Source of the DNA: Nyssa sinensis
Lineage: Eukaryota; Streptophyta; Magnoliopsida; Cornales; Nyssaceae
Reading direction: 5' to 3'
Length of the DNA: 64,000 nt
Assembly (NCBI GenBank): GCA_008638375.1
Contig: CM018038.1
Location: 35,684,597 to 35,748,596, forward strand
The notes beneath the pieces are model-generated. The model was not told the DNA's origin. It worked only from the letters and a program-made list of their open reading frames with translations, and did no database searches. Positions within the stretch are counted from its first letter, which is position 1; each line of letters opens with the position of its first letter. This document shows positions 40,795 through 52,668 of this stretch, piece by piece. The position numbers and the translations under genes were made by a program.

Positions 40795-43700
40795 TGTAAT
40801 ACCCCGACCCGAGTTGACTAGTACCTGACCGGGTTGGACTGAGCCATAAAATATAACCTTGAACTGTAAGCCAATATGTGACATAAATAAAATTTGACGT
40901 ACGTTAGAATGTTATGTTCAATTACGATGCAGGGATATGAATGACAAATAGTCATGGGTAACCGGGTGCCGCTACATCAGAAGCCCGATTAATTTTACGG
41001 GAAACGTACAAGTGAGTATATATCAATATATATACCGTTGCATGTCAATTTATATATATGTGTGTATAAATAAATAATTTAGATTATATACACAATACAA
41101 ATATGTATGTGTACGGTCAGAATGTATATATATATATATATATATATATATTGATGAAAAGTGATATAAAGGAAAGAAATAAGAGAAGTTAGAGGGAGAT
41201 GGAGACAGTCGGTGTGCATGTGGAGAGAGATGTGTCGTGTGGTGGTGGCAACATGTGTGTGCTAGGTGGCAATTGTATATTATATAAATATTGTGAGCTT
41301 AGTATGTGGAGGATGGTGGAGGCTCAAGGGGTAGACCACGACAGTCAAGAAGGATTGCAAGAGAGTGAGAGCTAGAAAGAGATTAGAAGAATGAGAGAAA
41401 CTGAATCGCAAGAAAGGAAGAAACAGGATATAGAGAGAGAAAGAGAGGAAACAGATTTGGAGCAATTTGGAAGCAAAAATCGACTAAAACAAGTAACCTA
41501 TTACGTTCTGATTTCTTTAAATTTACTCCATATTATGATAGAATCAAGTTTGGATTATTAGAACTGTAAACATAAAAGAAATTAGGAAAAACTGGAACTG
41601 TTAGATACAGGTCAACCATGGTGGAATTTTATCCATCCATTGAACCTTGATTTTGAGATTAGAAATCAAAAGGAAATGTCCTCAGGAACCCAACGCAACT
41701 CGAATCTAGTTAAACGGTCAAGAAATGACCATTCTATGGCCAGTTATTCCCTCACCGGTGCAACGCCTGAAAAACTGGGAATGGGTGCGTGAAACCGACG
41801 ATGTTTGGAGGTTAAAACCAATCCTAAAACATTTCCTTAGATCCTAGAATTTATTTGGTACAAAAACAGTGAAGATCGGACGTGAAGTCACTAAGATCTG
41901 AGAGAAATAGTGGCTAGGATTTACTGTTCCGGCCACTGTGGCCGAAAAATCCACCGGAGAAGACGACCAGGATTATCGGGGGCATATCGGGTCAAGATGA
42001 AACCTTGTTACGGGTCAGGATCGGGTCGGGACCGGACCGGAATTAAAAAGGGGCAACCGATACGGCATCGTTTGTCTTTGAATTTAAAATTGAATGGGAG
42101 TGTTTGGTAGCAGGGATAGTAAATCAAAATTGGGTTTGGGGATTATCTAAACGTGGATAAGGTATACAGGGGGGATATTTTAATCCGGTTCTCTGAATTG
42201 AACTAAACCGGTTGGTTCAGGAAAGGGTCAGGCCGGTTAGGGTTTTTAACTGATGAACCCATTGGTTCAGACCGCAACTTTGAGGAATTATGAATTGACC
42301 CCTAAACGTTTAGGAAATTACATTGGGGCCCAAACAGAAAATGTATAAAATATTAATTTATTACAATAATACCCCTAACTCAAATATGGGTCAAATGAAG
42401 TCCAAACGAGGCAAATGATTAGTCAAGTTTTATTATCTTGGACATTCTAAGTTCGATGGTGAGGTCCATTTCATGATACGGGGTCCCAAAAAATGAAGAC
42501 CTATAAAAATGACTAAAATACCCCTGCTTCAAAGGTGAGTCAAATGGACTCCGATTGAATTAAATGACTAGTGAATTTTTACTATTCCGAACCTTCCAGA
42601 CATAATGGTAAAAGTCTAAATTAGAAAAAGAGAAACTTATAGCGATGATGCATAAAATTTGATGAATAGCATGAACTATGTATAAATAATCTGAGATGTG
42701 TTTCTTGAATACTAGGAATGTCAAAGGGGAAAGAGAAGGATATCTAACTTTCTCAATTTTATTAAAAGGTAAGTAAAATCCGATCTCTGTACGTGGCAAA
42801 GACCAATCTGCTATGCATGTGTTGATTTTTATTGTGTTTGTGCTTCCAGATGTTATTGAATAATATTGATGCTGTTCTAACTCGTACATATTATTAAATC
42901 GAAGTGCTATGTCTTGAGCATGTGATTATTATACTGTTGAATTATGATGCCTGAATATTGCATCATCATATGTTATACTCTGGATGAGAGTTATGATCAC
43001 TTCATACATCAGTAAATAACTACAATCCACTATTATGATGGGAAATAGGTCGGGTCTATATGAGCAAGTCAGACGGTAGTTTCTGATTGCAAGAGGGTAG
43101 GCTGGATCCTACTAGAAGTAGGTTGGGTATACATGAGCAAGGCAGATAGAGAAACCTGGTTGCAATAGGGTATGCTGAGTCCTATGGTAGATTGGGTATA
43201 CATGAGCAAGTCAGGTGGTGAAATCTGGTTGCAACAGGGTATGCCGAGTCCTACGTATATATATATATATATATATATCAGATCACAGGAAATCATTGTA
43301 CATATCATTGCATCCATTGGATAATCTTCATCATTGTCATTGCCATTATCGTGTGATGTGACTTACTGTTGACTATTATGTAATGTGACTTATCGTTGTA
43401 AATATTGTATCATCTTGTTTGGTTATCGTATTACTATGACTTGTGTATCTTGTTATGCGAACCCCCATATGTTGACTTGTCCTTGATAGAGTAAAGGACT
43501 ACTTACTGAGTTTTCATAGCTCATCAAATACTACACAACATTTTGCAGGTAATGATGCCCTCCCTTGAAGTAGAGGTTGAAACTCTGAATAGGCGTAGGG
43601 TGATTGCAGATGACGTACTGCAGGGACATTTTTGATAGTAAAGTATAGTGTTTGTCCTATGTTCTCCCATCACTTCGCGTCTTGGGGATAGTTTTATTTT

Positions 43701-43910
43701 GAACTTTTGGGTTTGTAAATTAAAGAACTCTAGTAATATCAATGTAAAACTTTATCAAGTCTTCCGCTGCATATTTAAATTCTGATTACATGTTAATTAA
43801 CTCACATATAAATGTCGAGTTAAAGTGAAAAGGGAAAATCGGGTTCGACAGTCGGGTCGGATCGGAGTGGAGATGCCAGATCCGCACAGGGTGGATTTCG
43901 GATCGTAACA
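40795..43910 (+). mobile_element. Solo LTR of a gypsy (Tekay-like) element in copia RNase H
   Basis: It reads TGTAATACCCCGACCC to GGATCGTAACA, 3116 bp, flanked by AGAAA (40790-40794) and GGAAA (43911-43915), a duplication with one mismatch. Ends and size are those of the 3-kb LTRs of the gypsy element at 16602-27419, in the opposite orientation. No interior remains, so it arose by LTR recombination. AT runs lie at 41127-41150 and 43257-43278. Open frames inside it are not genes. Confidence 0.85.
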
Positions 43911-43915
43911 GGAAA

Positions 43916-44086
43916 TCCAAACACATAGGCATTCATTTCCATTACATTCGAGACACGGTTGCACAAGGGGAAGTGGTCTTGAGATATATCTCCACAAGCA
44001 GTATAGTGGTTGATCCGTTGACCAAGCCCATTGATAGAGATTTGTTTTTATCTTATGTTAGGAGTATGGGACTCCGTAAGATTTAA
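43916..44086 (+). pseudogene. Copia RNase H, last part, resumed after solo LTR
   Basis: The coding resumes directly after the solo LTR in the frame used before it, with SKHIGIHFHYIRDTV, VVLRYISTSSMVVDPLTK-like end and a natural stop at 44084-44086 after GLRKI. It marks the insertion point as a simple split of one copia gene. Confidence 0.75.
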
Positions 44087-45126
44087 TATGTATGAGTACT
44101 TCATTTTGTTATTTGATATTATTATGATATACATTCCTTTTACATATGTTGTTTGATGGAGTGATTGTTATTATTATGTACATCTTTGTTATATGTCACC
44201 AGGCTAAGAGTCGACCTACTCACATGGGTGATTCACCTTGGCGCTGAGATAGTGAGCAAGATTAGACATTGATGTCTATGGTGCTTACGTAGCGAGCTAA
44301 GACATTTTTATCTGTGGCCCCTAGAAGGCGATCAAGATATATTCACAAACATTTAATGCTATATGTCGCCTTAGTTAGAGCTAAGATGAGACCTTCACGT
44401 ATAGGTCAACCATGGAATATCTCCACAAACTCCATGAAACCTGTTATAACCGAATGTGAGATTTTAGGCAGGTGCTTAGACAGTGACTGGGCTGAAACTC
44501 AGGTTAAGCACTTGTTAGTGACTAGACCTAGATTCGTATGGCGTCCTTTACTTATTTGTTCAGTGACATCCCTATTTGTGGGATGACGCCATAGCATACA
44601 TTTCATACTGTATGTGCTGTATCAACCGATAGTGGGAGCGATGAATGAATCCCTACTTCATTGCTCTGTGAGCCACTTGGATCATTGGATCCTACTTATG
44701 CCATTGTTTAACTTAAGACTATGTCATGAAGAGGATATTCGATATCATTACTATGGAATGTTATATGAGGGCTTAGGGAAGACGATTTGATATTACACAT
44801 GTTAGTGTGACTTATAGCCCGGGCAACTGTGTCACGTTTGTCTACAATACGAGTCATAAGTGCATTATAAATTAGAGGTGTAGCACTGCTTCCTTGAGGG
44901 GTTGAAGAGTGCTGGATCTGGTGTAATTAAATTATCTTGGGCATATTTGAGATGTTTCTGAGTAATGCACTTTTATTGGTCAAGTGATGATTTGATAACT
45001 GTGCTCATGAGGCTGTATGTTCTTCTCGTGAGGTCGCACGTTCCATTTCCTATATGAGGCGATGAGGAAATAAGAGATTGAGAGAAATTATAGTGATAAC
45101 TTGCCCTATGTGGGCGAGTGAGAGAT
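44087..45126 (+). other. Copia 3' non-coding interior and polypurine tract
   Basis: It is about 1 kb of non-coding sequence between the pol stop and the candidate 3' LTR, ending in TGGGCGAGTGAGAGAT (about 45111-45126), a plausible polypurine tract. Long 3' non-coding interiors occur in several copia lineages. Confidence 0.5.
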
Positions 45127-45577
45127 ATTAGTTTTTGGGTTTTGGATCAACCCATATGTGAATAAAATCCACCCACTAGGGAATGGGCTTTGACCCATTT
45201 AAGTGGCTGATAGGATAAGTTTCTATCCTTATTCAAATACGTCTCTATCATGTGTTGATAGAGATTAGTGTTTTGAATCTTAACAAAATTCTATATGTAT
45301 TTAAAATAAATACGTAAATATGGTCTGCATAATGTGGTTGTGAGATATAGTATACTATCTCTCTCTAGTTTTTCCTCTCTGGTAGGTTTGGAACGTGAAG
45401 ATTGAAGGGGTAACTCTAGTAGCCAACCCTGCATAACTTTGTAAAACTTGGGGACAGACACGGAAGCCAGAATTCAACGTTTGGCTCGTAACAACAAGCA
45501 ATATATGATCTACAAGTATCTTCCGCAGTTAGGTGTGACTTAACCCGTATACATGTTATGTGCATTGAATGTTTACA
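45127..45577 (+). repeat. Candidate 3' LTR of the copia element
   Basis: It follows the polypurine tract; the usual TG start would be mutated (ATATTAG). Near its end lies TATCTTCCGCAGTTAGG, a motif common near the ends of copia LTRs, and the last bases GTTTACA give a CA end. The paired 5' LTR is missing, so the ends are uncertain. Confidence 0.4.
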
Positions 45578-48289
45578 TATAGGATGATCACGTGCCATCC
45601 TCATGCACCATAACAATTTTGCTAAGGTCATGGATTGGTCTCCACGTGTACTTCTTGAAGGTAATAGAAACTCATAGAAGAGTCAAGAAGATTACTTCAT
45701 AGTCTGGAAGGACTAGTTTAACTCTATCTCTAGTTATTAAAGCCGAACTATTAGAGTCAATGTACCAAAGTCAAGTTACTAGAGCTAAACTTGTAGAGCC
45801 AAACTAGCGAACCAATCACCTTAGCCACTAATTCACACGACCTAAAGTGTCCCGTATAACTAGTCCTAGGCTGCCTTCGCTTTCAACCTTAGGCTAGTTT
45901 TTATATCATACCTTGACTTGGACTGTTTTAGGCCGATATCATACTTTGTTCTCTTTTATTGGCTCGAGCTTAGACCTAATCATGCTGTAAGCGATCTAAG
46001 TTGGTTTGGCCCGAAGTCAAATTTCACTTAAAAGTGTATGTTCATAGATCTCGTATCCACATTGTACAACAAATGTTGCTTGTTGTTCTACTAGCCATGA
46101 ATATTTTTGTCTTGTTTGAATCCAAATTTTATATAAAGGTGTATGAATTGTATGCCTCAACCCTTCATCCGCGTGCAACCTGTCTTTTATTTTTAGGAAA
46201 AGAATTAAATTAGTAAAAAAAAAAAAGTGAAAAATACATTTTTTGATTGAACAGGGCCTTGTCCTAGGTACTCTATGAGAAATTTTATATTTAGAAATAT
46301 TTCTTTATTAGGAAAATAAAAGTTAAAAGATACATAAATGATTGAATTAGGGTTAAACTAAAAATGGTTAAACCATTTGTTCATATACAATTTGAATCAC
46401 AAAAGAAGTATGTCAATATATCCGAATGGAGTAATTTGGTATCAAGTATAATTGCATGTATGTTGAAATATAATTCATATTCTAGTGGCTTTTGAGCTCT
46501 TCAATGTCCACTATGGCGGTCAAATGTCAATTGAAAAATGTTACAAAAGGGCACACCGCTATTTTCAACAATTTCATAAACATTCTTTGTTTGAAAAAGT
46601 AAGAAGAAAAAGAATTCTTTTCTTTATATTCCTATTGCTTGGACCATATTCTTAAATAACTTGCTCAATAAATGACAAGTGGGGTGCTGGTATGTGTTTA
46701 GGTGTTCAAATTCATGTTACCCCAAATTAAAGGACATACAAAAATGGCTAAATAGCAGCAGTAACCAATATTTGTCTTTTATTCTCTTTGTTTAAAATAG
46801 CATTTCTATATGACATAATGTGTTCAACATGAGTACTTCACTCTCGTGTTACCCCCCCTCCAAAAAAAAAAAGGCATAGAAACACATTAACATAAATTCT
46901 ACAAAAAACATTTAATAAAAGTGAAATATATTACTATTTCTCTTTGACAGATGCTGCACACACATCTTCTATTCCCTAGTGTGAAAAAGTGTCTGTACGT
47001 AACATGGTATGTTCAATATGAGTGCTTCAATAAGAGTTATGCATTAGAAAATATTTTATAGAAAAAAAGACTAAATCAAAATATAATTCTATCTTCCATT
47101 CATGAATATTTGTTAGATAAATGTCTAATAATAGGCGTGTCCAACACACATCTTATACCCATAGCCATATCCTAAGTTTTTGATAGAATAACTTTGTAAC
47201 AGAGCCTCAGACATCAGGCAACTTTCATGCTTAGACTCTTGCCATGCTCTGATGCCAACCGTAGTGGGCAGACTACTTAATATGTAAATCCTTTATTATG
47301 ATTACACTAGAAAATATTGTTGGCTGAATTCCATTGAGTAGTTAAAATTTAGTGTGAAAATCAGTATTTTCAATGTTGCTGAAATTTATGAATTTGGTTT
47401 TGAACTTAAATAGTTTTGATTCTTTGAACTCTAAAGCTACATGTCTTTTGTGTTTTCTTATCAGTGTAAAACTGAGAAGAGTAGATTATGTAGCTCTGGT
47501 TCTATGGAAAAACATCAAAGTTCTTTGAATTTCTCTAGCGGGCATTTAAACTAGAAGATTTCAACTATGCTATTCTCCCAACATTTACAATATGTAAGCA
47601 CTCGCTAAAATTGATTGGCAGCACAAGTGCCTTTAGCATCCTTGTTACTTATGTTCTAATGTCCAATACTTGTTTCTCTTGGAAGTTCATCAATACTAGT
47701 AACCTCAATAAGCTTGTCGATCTTATTATTAGGCTAAAACCACTGGTTATTTTCTAGTCCTGGTCCTTCTATTGCATTTTGCATCAGATTCATTATTGGT
47801 GAATTTCACAATAGACTCACTAAAGATATGAAACATCAACATGTGAATGAATCAGAAACACATCATCATGAATTTAGAAGCATGAGATGGAAATTTGCTC
47901 TCAGTGACATAAGGGATCCAGACATTTTGGATGCTGCTGAACCAATACATGATTCTAATGTAAGTCATTGGCCCAATACAATCACAATATAATTTTCCAT
48001 TTTCCTTTTACTCTTAATTTAAAAGTAAGCTTCCTTATTGTGCCTGGTTTTGTATATTTGAGAATTGTTGTGTCAGTTTAACGATATGCTAATCTTCTTT
48101 GATTTACTATTACTTTAGTGGTTTTATATATGATTTTGATTTTTGACATTTTATTTGTTGCGGGAGAGAGCAACTTGAGAATTGAAGCTCAATAGAAATA
48201 GAAAGTACCAACTAGCTTAGTTGATAAAGTGTCTTAGAGATCATACAAAAGAACGGGTCAAAGTGTTCTTAGGAGCTTCAGCACTAGCC
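45578..48289. other. Unassigned DNA; one possible exon
   Basis: No gene is firmly supported. At about 47790-47960 the plus frame is open for about 55 codons, includes FRSMRWKFALSDIRDP, and ends at a perfect donor AAT/GTAAGT near 47960. An acceptor-like CTTATCAG precedes a short open frame at 47463. I recognise no family. Elsewhere AT-rich sequence with no repeat ends seen. Confidence 0.3.
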
Positions 48290-48839
48290 TAACCTACCAC
48301 GACCCCAAATCCGGCCCATTCGGATCGAGGGCTCATGATCGGCCACCGAGGCCTTTCCTGATTTCCATTAATCAAACGCAGCGGAATAAATTTCTTTTTC
48401 TATTGCGGAAGCGTCAATCAACACTCAAGTCAACATTAGTCATCTATTTATACATTCCATAGTATTTACAAAAGTACATGATGTAATTTTTCAAAGCCTG
48501 CTGATGTCATATTCGATATACAGTCCAAAATTTCTAAAAGCAACTACATCATAACTAGCAAAATCCTATTACAAAAAGGGTTCATAGCTTTACAAGCTTC
48601 CAACTAGTCTGACTGAACCTGCTATTTCTTTTCCTGATATCATCACCTGAAATAGGATAAAAATATCCTATGAGCTCAACAGCTCGTGAGTATCCCAGCT
48701 CGTGAGCATTCCATAATATACCAAGGGTTTCAAAACTACTATATAATTCAATACTGAAATGTCAATGATCAGATATCATATGTTATCTTAATTTATAGTA
48801 CAAGATAACGGTATCAAATTTGCTTCCAATAAATCTCAA

Positions 48840-49165
48840 TTTAACGATAATCATAAATCGATAATCAATAACATAGTTCAATAAATCAAAATCACAGTTC
48901 AATATCATGGTTCGATAAATCATAGTTCAATAATTCAAAATCATGGTTTGATAACCCAAATTCATAGTTCAATAATTCAAAATCATGGTTCAATATCATG
49001 GTTCAATAATCATAGTTCAATAATTCAAAATCATAGTTCGATAAATCATAGTTCAATAATTCAAAATCATGGTTCGATAAATCATAGTTCAATAATTCAA
49101 AATCATGGTTCGGTAACCCAAATTCATAGTTCGATAATTCAGATTCATGGTTCGATTTTCAATAT
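48840..49165. repeat. Minisatellite of about 18/36 bp units in solo LTR
   Basis: Variants of CATAGTTCAATAATTCAAA and ATCATGGTTCGATAAAT alternate. The repeat makes a spurious open frame with repeating SSIIQNHGSI. It is absent from the LTRs at 16602 and 24412, so it arose in this LTR lineage or copy. Confidence 0.75.
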
Positions 49166-51055
49166 TCATATTCAAAATGATATATTCCACTTCTATGGCC
49201 AACAAATTAACCCTTGCTGACTGAGATCGATGGGCTAGCTAGTTCGATATGCCGTATCAACACCAGCTCACCACAATATACCCCGTGGGATGGGTTCGAC
49301 AAATCACAACCTATTCGATAGTGACCAATCATAGAAGAGTGTTCTATTCAAAGCATCAAAATCATATCCAAATCATATCCAAAATCAATAATCATCAATA
49401 GCAGTTCAATTACTCAAATCAAAATTCTTTATTTGATATTTAGTTAAAACAGTTCAACCATTTGTAAGAAGATTATTTAACATTTGAGTACCTTACAAAC
49501 ACATTTTCTTAAGTCAAAGAAGACAATATAATTGTCAATAAATCGTTCAAAACGTATACAGTATAGCTGTTAAACAAAGGCTATAAAGGAAAACGATTTC
49601 ATATGTCGATATATCATAATAGAGTTCAGTATTTATATCTATACTGAAAATGTCTACCTCAATATGGTGTGAAATACTCACCTGAATTCAAAGACTTAAC
49701 TCCAAAAATCCTTCCTTTGAAGTTCCCTAAAATCACATTTCAAAGTCCGATTATATTCCATAATATCACTCTGATTTAATTATCATTAATTCTCTTTGCC
49801 ATTTTAATTACATTTTCTGGGCCGCTTCTTTAAGTTTAAAAGTTTAATTCTATTGCCTTACATATTTATGTGTCATATTTTTCTGTACCTTATTTCATAA
49901 TACGGACCTCACCATTGAGTCCGGAAAGTCGAAGAAAGTCAATTTAGACTCTCTCTGACTTCTATTTGGTTTTAGGGACACTAAGGGTAATTTGATAATT
50001 TACACTCTAACGTGTCTTATTTTTCGGAGTTTCGTCTAGTGAAACAGACCCCACCATTGGATTCAGAATGCCCAAAATAGTCAAAATGCACTATTGGTTT
50101 ACTCTATTTGAACTTCGTTTGACTAATTTTGGTTTAAGGGTATTTTAATAATTTCCTAAATTTAAAAAGGGTTTTAAATTTATTGTTATTTAATTTTTTG
50201 GGCAATTGTGTAATTAACTGAAAGTTTGGGGGGGTCAAAATAAGATTTTCAGAAACTGTTAAGTGAACCGTCCGGTTTCAGTCCCAATTCAATTCGGGCC
50301 GGTCCGGTTCGGTCAGAAACCAAAATGGTTTAGTTTGGTTACTTGCGTCAGCATGACGTCATGCTGACGTCATCAACCACTTATCAAAACGGCACCGTTC
50401 AACTTATTCAAGGATCCGTTTCAGACGGGTTGGGACCCGAACCCAGATCCAAACCCAGACCCAATTTCATTTTTTACCCGACAGCCCCCCGTTTTTCCGT
50501 CGTCTTCTCTGGCGAAGATTTCCGGCCACAGTCGCCGGAAACAGTGTACCGACCCACTATTTTCTCTATTTCCTCACAGTTTCCACGTCCAAATTTCACG
50601 ATTCTTGGACTTCAATAAATTTTTTAGAATAGTTTTAGCCCTCGAATAACTAGATTCACGACACCCATTTCCAAATTTTCCGGTGATGCACCGGTGAAGA
50701 ATAATTGGCCATAAAACGGCCGTTTCTTGATCATTTTTCATGATTCAAGTTGCGTTGGGTTCCTGAAGGTGCCTCCTAATGATTTCCAATCTCAAAATCG
50801 AGGTTGGTTTGATGGATAAATTTCTACCATAGTTAGCCATGTATAAAGCGTCGGTTTCTAAATTTTCTTTCATGTTTGATTCCAATAACTCTAAAACTCA
50901 TTCATAATAATTCGAAGGATAATTAAAGTACTTTAATTTGACTGGATACCTGTTTAAGCCAAGTTTCTGCCCTCTGAATTTTCCCAGACTTTCTCTTCTT
51001 TCTCCGTCTACTTCTCTCTTGCGCCCAGTCTCTCTCACTCTTCAGTTTCTCTCCA

Positions 51056-51056
<1 letters not shown>

Positions 51057-51088
<32 letters not shown>
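51057..51088. repeat. TC microsatellite
   Basis: A perfect CT dinucleotide run inside the solo LTR. Confidence 0.85.
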
Positions 51089-51090
<2 letters not shown>

Positions 51091-51290
51091 TTATCCAAAT
51101 ATCTTGACCGACCTTAAGTCGGTGGCTTTTGCCACCTGTTCCATGCATGACACCACACACGCACACGGCTGCATGCCATCCACACACTTGTTGCTTTCCT
51201 AATTTCTCACAAACCATGTGCCCAACACACATGGCTTACACTTCACACACGGCACATACATATATATATATATATATATATCTTTTTAAC

Positions 51291-51321
<31 letters not shown>

Positions 51322-51430
51322 TTTAATTTATTATATTTCGGGTTTATATGCCATGGCCCGAGTTTATCGGGTCGGGTACTGGCTAACTCGGATCGATCCC
51401 ACCTAACTCGGGTCGGGGTATTACATAACC

Positions 51431-52426
51431 CTCACTTGACAGTTGACTCTCGGAGAGAGAGAAAGAGAGTGTGTGAGAGAGAGAGAGGTGTTCGAATTAC
51501 GAATACCTTTGAAATTTGGTAGAATGGAGCTCATTTTAATTGTACTAGTAGCCGACAACACATCGTTTGAACAAGAAAATGAACCATTGTTAACAACTTT
51601 ACATGATGTCACAAAAAGGAAATGGCTTTAAGATCTGCCATGGTTTTGAAGCCTATATTTGCATTAAATATAATTGATACAAAACTCAATTTCTTGTTCT
51701 ACCAAGATATAAATAGATTATGTCGAAGTAGTTGAAATTATTCCCCTATGTATAGTTGTTTGCATACTTGCTAATCTTTATTTAGCTATTTTATTTTATT
51801 TTTATAGTAGCATGCCTAGCAAACTAGTGTCCACTGCTGCTATGACAATTTTTTTTCTTTTTTAATCTTGATATAATAAATTGATGGATTAGAAAGATTT
51901 TTATATTGTTTGAATTAGAGGATAATTAACTCTAATTTTTTCTCTTAACTCTCATAAATAGTTCATTATTGTTTCCTTTTTTTTTTTTTTTTGATAAATA
52001 GAAAACATTTGTATTAAAAACTGTACGAGGGGGGGCTAACCCATCTACAAAGAGGAGCTGACACAAAAATTAAATTCCAGACCTCCCAAAAACTTTAAAA
52101 AAGAATCTATATACACATGGTAAGACTTTACTATCCAAAAGTATAACATTTTCAAAAAAATTATCCTTGAATTTACAAAAGACATTTCTTCTTATATATA
52201 AACGATAAAATTTAAGCATCATCATCGTCAACAACAACATCATGGTTTTAGTCTTCTTATGGATATAATTTACATATGATAATTATTTCTTTTGTACATT
52301 TCTAAACTTTGAGGTGCACTTAAAGCCTTTAAAAAGAAATTTATTAGGGAATGTAGTCATTGGATTTTTTTCTATTCTTTTTTTTTGTTGAGTGGGTTTG
52401 TGGAAGGAGGGGTTTGGAGAATGCGG
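51431..52426. other. Unassigned DNA with a poly-T repeat relic
   Basis: No gene seen. A GA-rich tract lies at 51452-51488. From about 51978 a T-run followed by TTGATAAATAGAAAAC looks like the reverse-oriented 3' end of a LINE, similar to that at 5150-5345. Confidence 0.35.
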
Positions 52427-52668
52427 GTGTGAAGCATTGCTCAATAAATTGCAAAGATTTAAAGTTCTTATATGTCATGAGTCACAACCCTAACCCTGGA
52501 GTCCATGACAACAGGGTCATTGATACCCTAAGTATCAATGATTGTGAGTGTGGAGCATTGCTCAATAAATTGCAAAGATTTAAAGTTCTCATATGTCACA
52601 AGTCACGACCCTAACCCAGAGTCCATGACAATAGGATCATTAATATCCTAACTGGAAGGTAAATTGAC
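52427..52668. repeat. Tandem duplication, 121-bp period
   Basis: Two adjacent copies share GCATTGCTCAATAAATTGCA and the following block through GTCCATGACAA with about a dozen differences. The second copy carries CACGACCCTAACCC, resembling the start of a gypsy LTR of the local type, so the duplication may include an LTR start. Confidence 0.7.

Larger units (their letters stand above)
37720..45577 (+). mobile_element. Ty1-copia retrotransposon, 5'-truncated and interrupted
   Basis: Domains run in copia order on plus: zinc knuckle, protease, pre-integrase, integrase, reverse transcriptase, RNase H, then a 1-kb non-coding interior, polypurine tract and candidate 3' LTR. The 5' LTR and most of gag are missing left of 37720. 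Stops and frameshifts occur in most domains. A 3.1-kb solo LTR (40795-43910) sits in RNase H. Confidence 0.85.
48295..51425 (-). mobile_element. Solo LTR of a gypsy (Tekay-like) element
   Basis: It reads TACCACGACCCC to GGTCGGGGTATTACA, 3131 bp, with a perfect 5-bp duplication TAACC at 48290-48294 and 51426-51430. The terminal TG has become TA, probably a G-to-A change. Size and ends place it with the LTRs of 16602-27419; orientation is minus in element sense. It holds the minisatellite at 48840-49165 and CT, AT and ATT runs near 51058-51320. Confidence 0.85.

Noticed and set aside
43069..43997. Open frames near the end of the 40795-43910 solo LTR
   Set aside because: They span LTR repeats (a doubled GAGCAAG-type block and AT run) and show no gene family.
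48948..49220. Open frame with repeating SSIIQNHGSI
   Set aside because: It is the translation of the minisatellite in the solo LTR, not a protein gene.
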